Source: Candidatus Phytoplasma melaleucae
GTDB lineage: Bacteria; Bacillota_I; Bacilli_A; Acholeplasmatales; Acholeplasmataceae
DNA length: 64,000 nucleotides
Direction: 5' to 3'
Assembly: GCF_030588185.1 (NCBI RefSeq)
Contig: NZ_JAOSID010000001.1
Location: forward strand, 45,340 to 109,339
Shown: positions 50,157-60,055 of the stretch, piece by piece
Numbering within the stretch: position 1 is the stretch's first letter
Layout of the letters: the number at the start of each line of letters is the position of its first letter
The notes under the pieces: generated by a model
Databases searched by the model: none
Told to the model about the DNA's origin: nothing
The model's input: only the letters and a program-made list of their open reading frames with translations
Made by a program: the position numbers and the translations under genes

Positions 50157-51245
50157 TTAATTACTTTCTCTTTGGATTTCGCTCATTTTGTTTTGGTTTA
50201 ATAATTTCACACTTTTAATTTGTGGTGCATCTTCTCTTAGTTTTGAAGTCCATCTCATACCTTGAATCTTAGGGCCTTGAGGTCCGCCATCTCGTTTCAG
50301 TTTATTACTTTCAGGTGTATTTTCATTTTGATCTACTAGATCATATTCAACTATGGTTTGTACACATTGCATATAATTATCATAGTCATCAATTTTTTTA
50401 TTTAATTTTTGTAATTCATTTTTCAGAAGATTAAAAACTTCTTTATTTAAAGATATACTTTGTTGAAGTTGTATAAAAACTTTACATGTAGTAGGAGTAT
50501 TTTGATTATTTGGGTTTCTATCACAAAGAAGAGGATAATTTTTTGTATCATTTTCATAATATTTAGCCCATAGATTCTTATCTAATTTCTGACCATATAA
50601 CCACTCTGCGGCGTGTAATTGTGTTTTTGATCCGTTATTTTCTTTCCATGGCACTAAACGATTATAAACCATTGATAAAGGGAAAAAATCTATTGGTTCT
50701 TGATTATCACCCACTTGAAATTGAGTATGAAACCCATTTCTAGTATCTACCAGTGTTAAATTTTTTTTATCATCAATTTGGTGTTCTGGTTTATTGAAGT
50801 TATCTTGATGTAATAAAACAATTTTATAATTCATACTCAAACGATTATATCTATCTAAAACATCATCCGGTATTTTTTTTAAATCATCTGGGTTCAATTT
50901 AATTTCATGTAACATATTTAAAACATAAGTATGTTTAGCATCATCTCTTCCTAAATATTCATTTTGTGGAAACAAATGTTTTGGCTTAATTTTTTTGTTC
51001 GGATTTCTTTCGTTTAAATCTTCGTAGTAAGAATAATATTCAGTATTTTTTAATTCTTCACGTTTGTCTTCAACTAATAAAAATTGACCTTTTTTTACTT
51101 CTGCTAACGGAATATCTTCACTTACTATAGCCGTAAAAAGATCTAATTTAATAGCTGCATAAATAAAAGCAGAAGATAGAAAACATAGCATTATAGAAGA
51201 TAACATCAATATAAATCTTTTTTGTAAACTTCTTTTTCTTTGCAA
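50157..51245 (-). CDS. Exported hypothetical protein heading the AAA+ cluster
   Basis: 362 aa, not recognised. A basic N-terminus (MQRKRSLQKR) followed by a hydrophobic segment (residues 11-33, possible cleavage near AAIKLD) marks it as exported. The body is charged and Asn-rich, with four or so cysteines and a helical segment around residues 260-290. First of three same-strand genes, transcribed from a strong promoter at 51352-51380, with 92 bases before the next gene. Confidence 0.6.
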   Translation of the reverse strand: MQRKRSLQKRFILMLSSIMLCFLSSAFIYAAIKLDLFTAIVSEDIPLAEVKKGQFLLVEDKREELKNTEYYSYYEDLNERNPNKKIKPKHLFPQNEYLGRDDAKHTYVLNMLHEIKLNPDDLKKIPDDVLDRYNRLSMNYKIVLLHQDNFNKPEHQIDDKKNLTLVDTRNGFHTQFQVGDNQEPIDFFPLSMVYNRLVPWKENNGSKTQLHAAEWLYGQKLDKNLWAKYYENDTKNYPLLCDRNPNNQNTPTTCKVFIQLQQSISLNKEVFNLLKNELQKLNKKIDDYDNYMQCVQTIVEYDLVDQNENTPESNKLKRDGGPQGPKIQGMRWTSKLREDAPQIKSVKLLNQNKMSEIQRESN

Positions 51246-51351
51246 TATTTATTTACTCCAATCAATTTATGAAATGATAAATTAAATAATAAATACTTAT
51301 ATTTTATTATTTTTACTTTCTTAAAAATAATTTTTAAAATATATGCCAATA

Positions 51352-51380
51352 ATTATAACATATTATAAAATAATTATCAA
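51352..51380 (-). promoter_or_regulatory. Promoter of the exported-protein/AAA+ cluster
   Basis: Minus-strand TTGATA (51375-51380), a 17-base spacer, then TATAAT (51352-51357) with an upstream TGn extension. The leader to the first ATG is about 100 bases. Confidence 0.75.
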
Positions 51381-51652
51381 ATTTTTTCAGATAATTATTT
51401 TTTTGCAATAAAAATCAAAAAACATCTTTGACTATGAAACAAAAAAAGATCGAATTTAATATAACAATGTTGCGCCATTAATATTATCTCCTGTCTTAAA
51501 TCTTAAATTTTAAACATTCTAAAATAATCTTCGCGCTTATGAACTATTGTTTTTAAACCAGAACAACAAAAGAATTAATTTTACTTCTCGATGAATAACA
51601 ACTGTTCTTTTTTTGGTAGTATTAAATAAAAAAAACAAGAAATCAAATCAAT

Positions 51653-51691
51653 CCCTCTTGCTTCGCCGCTTTCGAGGGAGGCGAAAGACCC
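51653..51691. ncRNA. GC-rich structured patch, possible small RNA
   Basis: 39 bases with about 25 G or C in DNA that is otherwise near 20-25% GC. Competing stems: CCCTC (51653-51657) with GAGGG (51674-51678); TTCGCC (51662-51667) with GGCGAA (51680-51685); CTTTCG (51669-51674) with CGAAAG (51682-51687). They cannot all form at once. No match to SRP RNA or RNase P RNA core motifs was seen. Confidence 0.3.
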
Positions 51692-52254
51692 ATCATAAAG
51701 TAAATTAGACGAATTTATAAATTTTAAGTAGTTAATAATAATCGTTTAAATTGGGAAGGTTAATAAAACTTTATTTCTGAAAAAATCTCTATAACCATAA
51801 AAAGAAACTAACAACAACAAATAACTTTTAACCAAAGATATCGCCGATTTTACCATTTTGAATTCTTTATGAAAGTAATTAGTTAGTTTATCTTAGAACT
51901 TCTCCGAAGAAACTTGTGCTTAATAATCAACAAAGAAAAACGTATCTTGCTAACATTTAAGCTAACTAAAGAATACACCTTAACCAAAATACACAATAAT
52001 GAACAAATAAAATATTTTAGTTTATTTATTTACCTATTTGATTTTACACACGTCATTTGGAACTTATACCTTTATTGTTCAATAGCTTTATTTACTAATT
52101 AAATAAATTAATGAGTAAATCATAACAAATTTTCTATTTCGCAAAATAATCTAAATATTTTTTTGTAAAAGATAAATTATTAAAAATCCAAATAGGCATA
52201 ATGAAAATAACTTCAATTATACAAAATATCATTATTCATGGATTAAAAAGGCAG

Positions 52255-52758
52255 TTAAAATTTTATTTTTAAAAAATTGTTAAAATAATATTTATTTTTA
52301 ATCTGTTTAAATTGAAAATAAATATCTAAACGAATAGAAAAATTATCCCTGTATTTATAAATACCAGGAAAAATTTTTATATAACTTGTTCCAAAATAAA
52401 CTTTTGTATTAATTAATGAATCAATATTAGCAACAAAAATTTTATTTTTTTGCGCATCATATTTAATATTGTCATTTTGATAAACTATTGCAAAATTTTT
52501 AAGAATTTGTTGTTTTATATCTGCAGAACAATTCCCTATAAAATAAGGTATTTTTTTAGATATTTTATATAATACTGAACAATCAACTAAATTATCCAAA
52601 TAAAACTCAAAATCTTGAGTTTTAGTTTGATCTTTGTTGCCTAGATAAAAAATATTTTCTTTGTCTAAAAAAATTTTTTCCATTATGTACTTGACATAAA
52701 AGAAATAAACAAAAAGTAAAATTATGACAATAAAACAAAACAAAACTTTGTGTTTCAT
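52255..52758 (-). CDS. Small anchored hypothetical protein
   Basis: 167 aa, not recognised. A single N-terminal membrane helix (residues 5-23) precedes a hydrophilic domain rich in Tyr, Phe, Asn and Lys with alternating strand-like pattern and two cysteines about 18 residues apart (DCSVLY ... GNCSAD). Probably on the outer face of the membrane. It stands alone between two long noncoding stretches. Base composition does not differ from its surroundings. Confidence 0.5.
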   Translation of the reverse strand: MKHKVLFCFIVIILLFVYFFYVKYIMEKIFLDKENIFYLGNKDQTKTQDFEFYLDNLVDCSVLYKISKKIPYFIGNCSADIKQQILKNFAIVYQNDNIKYDAQKNKIFVANIDSLINTKVYFGTSYIKIFPGIYKYRDNFSIRLDIYFQFKQIKNKYYFNNFLKIKF

Positions 52759-53554
52759 TAATCAATCTCCATTTATTAATGCTTTAGATTTTATACTATT
52801 TACGTAGATAAAAAAATAACCTAAATACACAAAGTACAATCTAATACCAACCAATTTTAGTTTGTTTATATGTTGTTAAAAAATTTCTTTTTTGCTTGAA
52901 ACATTTTGAGAACAACAAAAAGTAGAATCCTTTAGTTTAAAGCTATAAAAGAAGAAAATGATTTTATAAAAATACTAACTCTATGTAATATTCGATCAAC
53001 AAAATCAGCATGCTTGCTAAAAAAAATTTATAATCAACATTCATTTTTGGGTTTTATTTTAATAAATACAACTTTTCTAATCAACTTCAACTTAACCAAT
53101 TAAGCCAAAAATTTATTTATTAAAATAAATTTTCTAAATATTATTATTATTTCTGTTGTGCATCAGATTGAAGCAAATATCTTTATTTTACGTATAAAGA
53201 TTTATTATTTAATTATTTAAGGAATGTCTAAATGCACAAAATATATCCATTATTATACTATGAAAAATGCATTTATAACGAAAACTTTATAAAAAAACTT
53301 ATCATTCAAATTTTAAAAAGTGAAAAATTCTACTATAAAAATTCATTTGAGTCATTTAATTTTTATATGTAACTTTTTTTAAGATAAAAAATAAACTAAA
53401 TAGGTTATTATGAATAATAACCTATTTAGTTTATTTAATGATTATGTCAAATATATGATTTATAAAGTAATTAGATCCTAAAATGATTTAATGCTAAAGA
53501 TAAGAGTATTTAAAACATTTACAAGATAGAAAAAGTTTAAATCAATGACAACAA
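52759..53554. other. 800-base noncoding stretch before argS end
   Basis: Nothing coding seen. The only clear element is the long hairpin terminator at 53389-53436. Confidence 0.45.
53389..53436 (-). terminator. Long hairpin terminator, downstream of argS
   Basis: TAAACTAAATAGGTTATTA (53392-53410) pairs perfectly with 53415-53433 around TGAA, and two more A-T pairs extend it at each end. The minus strand continues into a TTTTT run. It lies 120 bases past the argS stop and could also stop plus-strand transcription. Confidence 0.8.
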
Positions 53555-55243
53555 TTACATTTTTTCTAAAATAGGTATTCCTAATAATTTTAACCCTTCT
53601 TTTAAAACAACTAATACTGTTGTAATTAATAAAATGTTAACATCTTTTAATATAGGGTCATCAGCTAAAATTTTTTCTCGAGAATAAAACTGATTAACAT
53701 ATTTAGCTATTTTTAAGAGATATCTAGCCAAAATACTAGGCATATGTTCTTGTATAGTTCTTTCTAATATAAGAGAAAATTGATCAATTAGCTTAATTAA
53801 AACAAAATAATGTTCTTGTTTATAAAAATGCTGCATTTTCTCCCATTTTAATTGATTTATGTCAAATCTATTTCCTAGTTTGCTCATAACTGAACTAAGC
53901 CTAACAAGAGTATATTGCAAATAAGGGCCTGTATTTCCTTCGAATTGAATCATGCTTTTCAAATTAAAATCAATATTTAGATGACGATCATTTTTCAAAT
54001 CATTAAAAATAATCGCCCCAATAGCTATTTTTTGAGAAATCATCTTTATGCTTTTTAATCGAATATTTTTTTTGCGAATCATCTTTGCTGCTTCTAACGA
54101 AGTTTTCTGAATAATATCCAGTAACCTATAATTATTATGCTTACGACTAGAAATTTTAATATTATTAAATAATATCAATCCAAAATTAATATGTTTTATG
54201 GCTAGATTATAACCTATTTTCTGTACAATTTTTTCTAATTGTTGATAATGTAATTTTTGTTCGTTCCCTACAATATATAAATTTTTTTGAAAATTAAATC
54301 TTTTATAACGATAAAGCAGACAAGCAACATCTCTGGTTAAATATAATGTGCTGCCATTATCTTTTTGCATTAAAGCCGAAGGAAGACCATCTAAGTGCAT
54401 AATATAAGCTTTTTTTTCTAACACGACTAACTTTTGATCACGTAATCTTTTTAATAATTTCAGCGCTTTATGGTGATAAAAAGATTCTCCCATATAATAA
54501 TCAAAAGTAACACCTAATAACTTATAAATTTTTCGGAATTCCCTAAGAGAAATAGTTTTAAACCATTTCCATAATTGAGTAATTTGTGACTGTTTTTCTT
54601 CTAATTGTTTAAAAAGATCTTTAGCCTTTTGGTGTAGTTTTTCATTCTCACGAGCTTTCTTATGAAACAAAATATAAAGCTTTTGTAATTCATGTACAGG
54701 ATCTTGTAAAATGGTTTCTTTTTGCCCCCATTTTTGATAAGCATAAATTAACTGCCCAAATTGTGTGCCCCAATCTCCTAAATGATTTATGCTTATTGTC
54801 CGATATCCTAATTTCTGATAAATATTTTTTATTACATTTCCGATAATAGTAGAACGAAGATGTCCAATCGAAAATTCTTTAGCAATATTAGGTGACGAAT
54901 AATCCAAAATGATAGTTTGTTGGTTTTGTATCATTTGACCATATTGATCATTCGATTTGTAAACATTTAACAAAACTTTTTTACTAACTAAACTTCTTTG
55001 TAATCGAATATTTAAAAAACCATTATCCAAAAAAATATTTTCAATTTCCTTTAACGTCTCTAATTCTTGTTTAAAACAATTAAAAATTGCTAAAATATCT
55101 TTGTTTAATTTGCTTTGATAGATAAATAATGGTATATAAAAATCAAATACTTTTGTTTTATCACTATTTTTAATAATCGTTTCGATATTATATTTTTGAT
55201 TTAATATACTTACTATTTTTTGTTTAAGTCCTTCTAGATACAT
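53555..55243 (-). CDS. argS: Arginyl-tRNA synthetase
   Basis: Class I synthetase, 562 aa. It has an N-terminal Add-1 type domain, then DYSSPNIAKEFSIGHLRS (the HIGH motif as SIGH), NHLGDWGTQFGQLIYAYQ, the KISSRK equivalent of KMSKS (about residue 365), and QYTLVRLSSV at the start of the anticodon-binding helices. The C-terminus (ILKDVNILLITTVLVVLKEGLKLLGI) is the usual DALR domain. First of a same-strand housekeeping group only in position; gaps to rluD suggest its own promoter. Confidence 0.97.
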   Translation of the reverse strand: MYLEGLKQKIVSILNQKYNIETIIKNSDKTKVFDFYIPLFIYQSKLNKDILAIFNCFKQELETLKEIENIFLDNGFLNIRLQRSLVSKKVLLNVYKSNDQYGQMIQNQQTIILDYSSPNIAKEFSIGHLRSTIIGNVIKNIYQKLGYRTISINHLGDWGTQFGQLIYAYQKWGQKETILQDPVHELQKLYILFHKKARENEKLHQKAKDLFKQLEEKQSQITQLWKWFKTISLREFRKIYKLLGVTFDYYMGESFYHHKALKLLKRLRDQKLVVLEKKAYIMHLDGLPSALMQKDNGSTLYLTRDVACLLYRYKRFNFQKNLYIVGNEQKLHYQQLEKIVQKIGYNLAIKHINFGLILFNNIKISSRKHNNYRLLDIIQKTSLEAAKMIRKKNIRLKSIKMISQKIAIGAIIFNDLKNDRHLNIDFNLKSMIQFEGNTGPYLQYTLVRLSSVMSKLGNRFDINQLKWEKMQHFYKQEHYFVLIKLIDQFSLILERTIQEHMPSILARYLLKIAKYVNQFYSREKILADDPILKDVNILLITTVLVVLKEGLKLLGIPILEKM

Positions 55244-55362
55244 AAAAATTTATCCTTATTAAATTTCATTTTATTTAACAATTATCCATTGGCACCTTTT
55301 ACTAGAAAACCATAATTTGTTGGAATAATGACTTCATTTGCTGAAAATAATAATAAATTATA

Positions 55363-56289
55363 TTATTTGACTTTTAAATGATCTAACGCTTTTTGAAAAT
55401 AATCTGGCAAAGGAATTTCTAACTGTAAATACTGATTAGTAATAGGGTGGTAAAAGTTTAGCTTCTTAGCATGCAATAATTGCCTTCGAATGTTCCTTAA
55501 CATGTGATAATTGTCTTTGCATTTTATAGTCTTTTTCCCATACAACTGATCACCTACAACAGGATGGTTTAAATAATCGAAATGTACTCTAATTTGATGA
55601 GTTCTTCCTGTTTCTAATTCCACCTCTAATAAAGAAAAATTATCAAATTTTTCTAACGTTTTAAAATGAGTAATAGCTTGTTTGCCTTGAGAAGAAACAG
55701 CCATTTTTAAACGATTACCTAAATCTCTTTTAATAGGTAATTTTATAGTACCCTGAACGCTTAAAAAACCATAAATTAAAGCATAATAAAACCTTTTAAT
55801 TTTTCTAGCTTGCAGTAATTTTTGGGTCTTAGAAATGCTTTCTTCTGTTTTGCCAACGATAATAAGACCTGTAGTATCTTTATCTAAACGATGAATAATC
55901 CCCATCCTATCATTTTGAGGAAGTTTATTGAAGCCTATTATCTGACTGAGTAATCCATTGACTAAAGTAACACCTCGGTAATTAGGAGAAGGATGCACTA
56001 CTAAATCATAAGGTTTATTAATGACTGCTAAATAATCATCTTCATAAACAATTTCTAAATTTAAAGGCAAAGGAGTTAAATAATGAAAATGATTTTCATA
56101 GATTGTTTTTACTATAATTAAATCATTTTTTTTTAAAAGATAACTTTTTTTGGGAATTTGACTGTTAACTAAAATATTTTTAGCCATAATTGCATTATGG
56201 CATTTTTGTCTGCTCAAGTTCATTTTTTGTGCTAAAAAACGATCTAAACGTATTCCTTGTTCTATTAAACTTACTAAAAATTCTTTCAT
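55363..56289 (-). CDS. rluD: RluD-type 23S rRNA pseudouridine synthase
   Basis: 308 aa. N-terminal S4 RNA-binding domain (IRLDRFLAQKMNLSRQKCHNAI), then the RluA-family catalytic domain with VINKPYDLVVHPSP and GIIHRLDKDTTGLIIVGK, whose HRLD Asp is the catalytic residue, and LLEVELETGRTHQIRVHFDYL. The S4 domain plus length fit RluD, which modifies helix 69 of 23S rRNA. Assignment to RluD rather than another RluA-family member is by general likeness. Confidence 0.9.
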   Translation of the reverse strand: MKEFLVSLIEQGIRLDRFLAQKMNLSRQKCHNAIMAKNILVNSQIPKKSYLLKKNDLIIVKTIYENHFHYLTPLPLNLEIVYEDDYLAVINKPYDLVVHPSPNYRGVTLVNGLLSQIIGFNKLPQNDRMGIIHRLDKDTTGLIIVGKTEESISKTQKLLQARKIKRFYYALIYGFLSVQGTIKLPIKRDLGNRLKMAVSSQGKQAITHFKTLEKFDNFSLLEVELETGRTHQIRVHFDYLNHPVVGDQLYGKKTIKCKDNYHMLRNIRRQLLHAKKLNFYHPITNQYLQLEIPLPDYFQKALDHLKVK

Positions 56290-56332
56290 ATTGATTAAAA
56301 AACCTATGAACTATTACAGTTTATCCTAATCA

Positions 56333-58267
56333 TCATTGAGGATCTTGAGTTGTTTGAATTTGATTTTTTTCATCAGCAAGTCTTTTCTTTTCTTCTTCTA
56401 ACCAAATAATTTTCCCTGTTTTATATATTTCTTCTATGTCTTTAGATACCAAAGTTTCAATTTCTAATAAATATTCTACAATTTTAGTTAAAAGTTTTTT
56501 ATTATCTAAAATAGTTCTTTTAGCCAATTCATAACAATTAGAAATGATATTTTGGATACTCTGATCAATTTCTAAAGCTTTTGAATCTGAAAAATCTTTG
56601 TTATTAAATTGAACTAATCCTAAATCGCTCATACCATATTTAGTTACCATCAATTTAGCTATTTCTGTGGCTTGTTGAAAGTCTGAATGAGCTCCGCTAG
56701 AAATATCATCCAAAAATATTTCTTCAGATGCTCTACCAGCTAATAAAACAGTAATTTGAGTCAATAATTGCTTTTTAGATAAAAAAACATGATCTTCTTC
56801 TGGCAACATCAAATTATATCCGCCCGCATCGCCACGTGGAATAATAGTTATTTTATGAATTTTTCTACCATTTTCAGATGTTAATCCTAGTACGGCATGT
56901 CCTGCCTCATGATAAGCTACCAAATTTTTCTCTTTTTGAGAATATTTACCAACTTTTTTAGTTGAACCAACTAACACGCGATCAATAGCTTCATTAATAT
57001 CGTCATTTTCAATTTTAAAACTTCTTCTTCTGGTAGCTAACAAAGCTGCTTCATTCAAAATACCTTCTAATTGAGCTCCGCTAAAACCTGGCGTTTGTTT
57101 AGCTATTTCATCTAAATTAATATTATCTGCAAGTTTTTTATTAGACGCATGTAATGTTAAAATAGCTTTACGATCTTTAATGCTTGGTAAATTAATAGTA
57201 AAACGACGATCAAACCTGCCAGGTCTTAATAAGGCTGAATCTAAAAAATCAGGTCTATTAGTGGCAGCAATTACAATAACTCCTATATTTTGGTTATAAC
57301 CATCTAATTCAATTAATAATTGATTTAAAGTTTGTTCCTGTTCGCTATGACCAGATTGCATACCCCTCTGACGAGCTAATGTTTCAATTTCGTCTATGAA
57401 AATAATACAAGGAGAATTTTGTTCTGCTGTTTTAAATAAATTTCGAATACGAGCTGCACCAACTCCCACATATTTTTCAACAAATTCTGACCCAGAAACA
57501 GCTAAAAAAGATACTCCCGCTTCACCAGCTACTGCCTTAGCAAGTAAAGTTTTACCTGTCCCAGGAGGACCTGATAATAAAACACCTTTAGGAATACGAG
57601 CTCCCATATCTTTATATTTTGTTGGATTTTTTAAAAAATCAATTAACTCCCGCATTTCCTCTTTTTCTTCTTCAGAGCCTGCAATATCTTTAAAAGTTAA
57701 TCTAGATTTTTTATCATATTTGTTATTAGGTTGAATGTTGTTGTTTTTATCTGAAAATTGATCCATAAATCTATTTGTAGTAGTTTTAAATAAAGTAAAT
57801 AAAAAGTAAAGTGTTAGTATAAGTATACACCACGAAATAGTCTTAAATAAAGGACCAAACCCCCAATATGGATCTAATTTTCGAGGACTACTTAAAATAC
57901 TCTGATATCTGAAATTATTTGGGTTTTTCTTTATTTTCTCTTGAATCTTATCAGTTATTACGTCATAAATATGACCTGTAACTGATGTATATAATTTAGT
58001 TTCTTTTTCAGCAAAAAGGTCATTATACACTAATTGTTCTACTTCTAAATCATATAAAACAGGGAAATCACTGACTATTATGGGTTTGATCTGAAGGATT
58101 TTACTATCATCTACTTCTAACCCATATAATAATTCCCCTATGTAAGTTTCTTTTTTAATTTTTTGTTCCAATTTATTATATAAAGATGTAAAAAAACCTA
58201 CTAATAAAATAATAATAATAACATGCCAAATACTAATTTTATCTAAATTATATGGTAATTTTTTCAT
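56333..58267 (-). CDS. ftsH: ATP-dependent zinc metalloprotease FtsH
   Basis: 644 aa. Two membrane helices (about 15-31 and 143-163) flank an external loop. The AAA+ domain has LLSGPPGTGKT and IIFIDEIETLARQRG, and the SRH region reads ATNRPDFLDSALLRPGRFDR. The protease site YHEAGHAVLGL supplies the zinc histidines, with a third acidic ligand in the DISSGAHSDFQQATEIA region. It degrades membrane and tagged proteins and is a plausible recipient for tmRNA-tagged products. It begins 65 bases after serS. Confidence 0.97.
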   Translation of the reverse strand: MKKLPYNLDKISIWHVIIIILLVGFFTSLYNKLEQKIKKETYIGELLYGLEVDDSKILQIKPIIVSDFPVLYDLEVEQLVYNDLFAEKETKLYTSVTGHIYDVITDKIQEKIKKNPNNFRYQSILSSPRKLDPYWGFGPLFKTISWCILILTLYFLFTLFKTTTNRFMDQFSDKNNNIQPNNKYDKKSRLTFKDIAGSEEEKEEMRELIDFLKNPTKYKDMGARIPKGVLLSGPPGTGKTLLAKAVAGEAGVSFLAVSGSEFVEKYVGVGAARIRNLFKTAEQNSPCIIFIDEIETLARQRGMQSGHSEQEQTLNQLLIELDGYNQNIGVIVIAATNRPDFLDSALLRPGRFDRRFTINLPSIKDRKAILTLHASNKKLADNINLDEIAKQTPGFSGAQLEGILNEAALLATRRRSFKIENDDINEAIDRVLVGSTKKVGKYSQKEKNLVAYHEAGHAVLGLTSENGRKIHKITIIPRGDAGGYNLMLPEEDHVFLSKKQLLTQITVLLAGRASEEIFLDDISSGAHSDFQQATEIAKLMVTKYGMSDLGLVQFNNKDFSDSKALEIDQSIQNIISNCYELAKRTILDNKKLLTKIVEYLLEIETLVSKDIEEIYKTGKIIWLEEEKKRLADEKNQIQTTQDPQ

Positions 58268-58332
58268 AAATTTTTTCCTTAAAAAATTATTTATATTTTA
58301 CTCATTAAAATCTTTACTGCACCATGCACTAA

Positions 58333-59628
58333 TCAATAAGTCGAGTTTGTTTTAATAATGTCAATACCTAAGTATTTTTGTAAAACCTCTGGAACAACAA
58401 CGTGTCCATCTTTATTTTGATAATTCTCTAAAATAGCTGCCATAGTTCTTCCAATAGCTAGCGCAGAACCATTTAAAGTGTGAATATATTGCCTTTTATC
58501 TTGACTATTAATCCTGAATTTAATATTAGCTCTTTTGGCCTGAAAAGTTTCTGCGTTACTAATAGAAGCTATTTCATAATATTTTTGTTGACTAGGCAAC
58601 CACACTTCAATATCATAAGTTTTAGCCATACTAAACCCTAAATCCCCAGTAGATAATAAAACAATTCGGTAAGGCAATTCTAATTGTTGTAAAATTGTTT
58701 CTGAATCCTTTAACATTTGATCTAATTCCATATAAGAATATTGAGGCTCTACAAATTGAATTAATTCAACTTTATTAAATTGTTTTTGCCTTAAAATACC
58801 TCTAGTATATTTACCGGCAGCTCCTGCTTCTTGTCTAAAACAAGTAGTGTAACTTACATATTTAATGGGCAATTGATTAACATTAAAAACTTCATCACGA
58901 TGTAAATTAACAGTAGGAACTTCCGCCGTCGGATTTAAATACCAATTTTTTGTGTTTAAATCAAGTTTAAAAACCTCTTTTTCAAACTTTGGCAATTGAC
59001 CAGCCGCAAACATAGATTTATCGTTAACAATAAAAGGGGGGGTGATTTCCAGATAATTTTTACGCACATGAACATCAATCATAAAATCGATTAAAACTCT
59101 TTCTAAACGAGCCCCCATCCCTTTTAAAGTAACAAACTTACTGCCTGTAATTTTAGTTGCTGTTTTAAAATCTAAAATATTTAATCTCTCTCCTATTTGT
59201 ACATGATCTTGCACTAAGAAATTTTTAACTGGGATATTTTGGGGATAGCGGTATATTTCTATGTTATCATGAGTGTTTTCTCCAATAGGAACTGAATCGT
59301 GTGGTATGTTAGGGATACTATATAAAATATTTGTAATCTGATCTTCGATAATCCCCAAATTTTGTTTTAATCTTGCTAAATCTTTTTTTAAAAGTGACAT
59401 TTCTAAACAAATATCGTTATCTATAACTCGTTGTTTTAGCTTGGATGAAGAAATTAAACTTGATAATCGATTATTTTTAAATCTTATTTTTTCTATTTGA
59501 ATGACTAACTTTTTTTTAGATTGATATAAATCAACTAACTCCTTTAAAAAATTACAATTAATTTTTCTGGTTTGTAATTTGGCAATAACAAAATCTATAT
59601 TATTAAGTACAAATTTTATATCTAACAT
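58333..59628 (-). CDS. serS: Seryl-tRNA synthetase
   Basis: Class II synthetase, 431 aa. N-terminal long antiparallel coiled coil (about residues 25-100) that contacts the long arm of tRNA-Ser. Motif 2 includes TCFRQEAGAAGKYTRGILRQ, the TAEVPT serine-binding loop is present, and motif 3 is GSALAIGRTMAAILE. Its substrate tRNA-Ser(GGA) is encoded at 18.9 kb. Confidence 0.97.
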   Translation of the reverse strand: MLDIKFVLNNIDFVIAKLQTRKINCNFLKELVDLYQSKKKLVIQIEKIRFKNNRLSSLISSSKLKQRVIDNDICLEMSLLKKDLARLKQNLGIIEDQITNILYSIPNIPHDSVPIGENTHDNIEIYRYPQNIPVKNFLVQDHVQIGERLNILDFKTATKITGSKFVTLKGMGARLERVLIDFMIDVHVRKNYLEITPPFIVNDKSMFAAGQLPKFEKEVFKLDLNTKNWYLNPTAEVPTVNLHRDEVFNVNQLPIKYVSYTTCFRQEAGAAGKYTRGILRQKQFNKVELIQFVEPQYSYMELDQMLKDSETILQQLELPYRIVLLSTGDLGFSMAKTYDIEVWLPSQQKYYEIASISNAETFQAKRANIKFRINSQDKRQYIHTLNGSALAIGRTMAAILENYQNKDGHVVVPEVLQKYLGIDIIKTNSTY

Positions 59629-59788
59629 AAAAACAACAGTTATCCTTTGTTAATATAATTTCAAAAGTTTCTTAATAAAATACAAAATAATTTATAGAAA
59701 ATAAAAAAGAAATAACAAAGAACCAAGTAAATTAAAAAAATTCTGTACAAAATTGTTGGATCAATTTTTTTTAAAATTCTTTTTTTAT

Positions 59789-60055
59789 TTATGTTTGCAT
59801 ATTGTTAAATAATTTGCTTAAACGTGATTTTTGTCGAGCTACAAAATTAGCACCAAAAACACCCTTAGATAGACTTTTATCTAATTTTTTATGAACTAAT
59901 CGTAAAAATAAAGTAGCTTTTTCCTCTTCTACGGAAGTAACATAATTTTTAAACCTCTTAACAGCCGTTCTAACAGATGCTTTAAAAGCAGCATTTCTTA
60001 ATCTTCTGGTCTCGTTAGTTTTATTACGTTTTTTTTGTTGTTTAATATTTGCCAT
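59789..60055 (-). CDS. rpsT: 30S ribosomal protein S20
   Basis: 88 aa, highly basic. MANIKQQKKRNKTNETRRLR start, helical bundle, HKKLDKSLSKGVFGANFVARQKSRLSK end. Standard S20. Isolated, with about 600 noncoding bases upstream in which no clear promoter could be fixed. Confidence 0.96.
   Translation of the reverse strand: MANIKQQKKRNKTNETRRLRNAAFKASVRTAVKRFKNYVTSVEEEKATLFLRLVHKKLDKSLSKGVFGANFVARQKSRLSKLFNNMQT

Larger units (their letters stand above)
51246..52254. other. One-kilobase noncoding stretch with a promoter and a GC-rich island
   Basis: No supported gene in about 1000 bases. It contains the promoter at 51352-51380 and a 64%-GC patch at 51653-51691, both listed. An open frame at 51914-52102 (62 codons) has no ribosome site or resemblance and is probably chance. 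Confidence 0.45.

Noticed and set aside
51653..51691. SRP RNA or RNase P RNA in the GC-rich patch
   Set aside because: Core motifs (GGAAGGAAGCAGCC-type or GAGGAAAGTCC-type) are absent on both strands.
51914..52102. 62-codon open frame in the one-kilobase noncoding stretch
   Set aside because: No ribosome site or recognisable signal peptide; hydrophobic C-terminus typical of random AT-rich translation.
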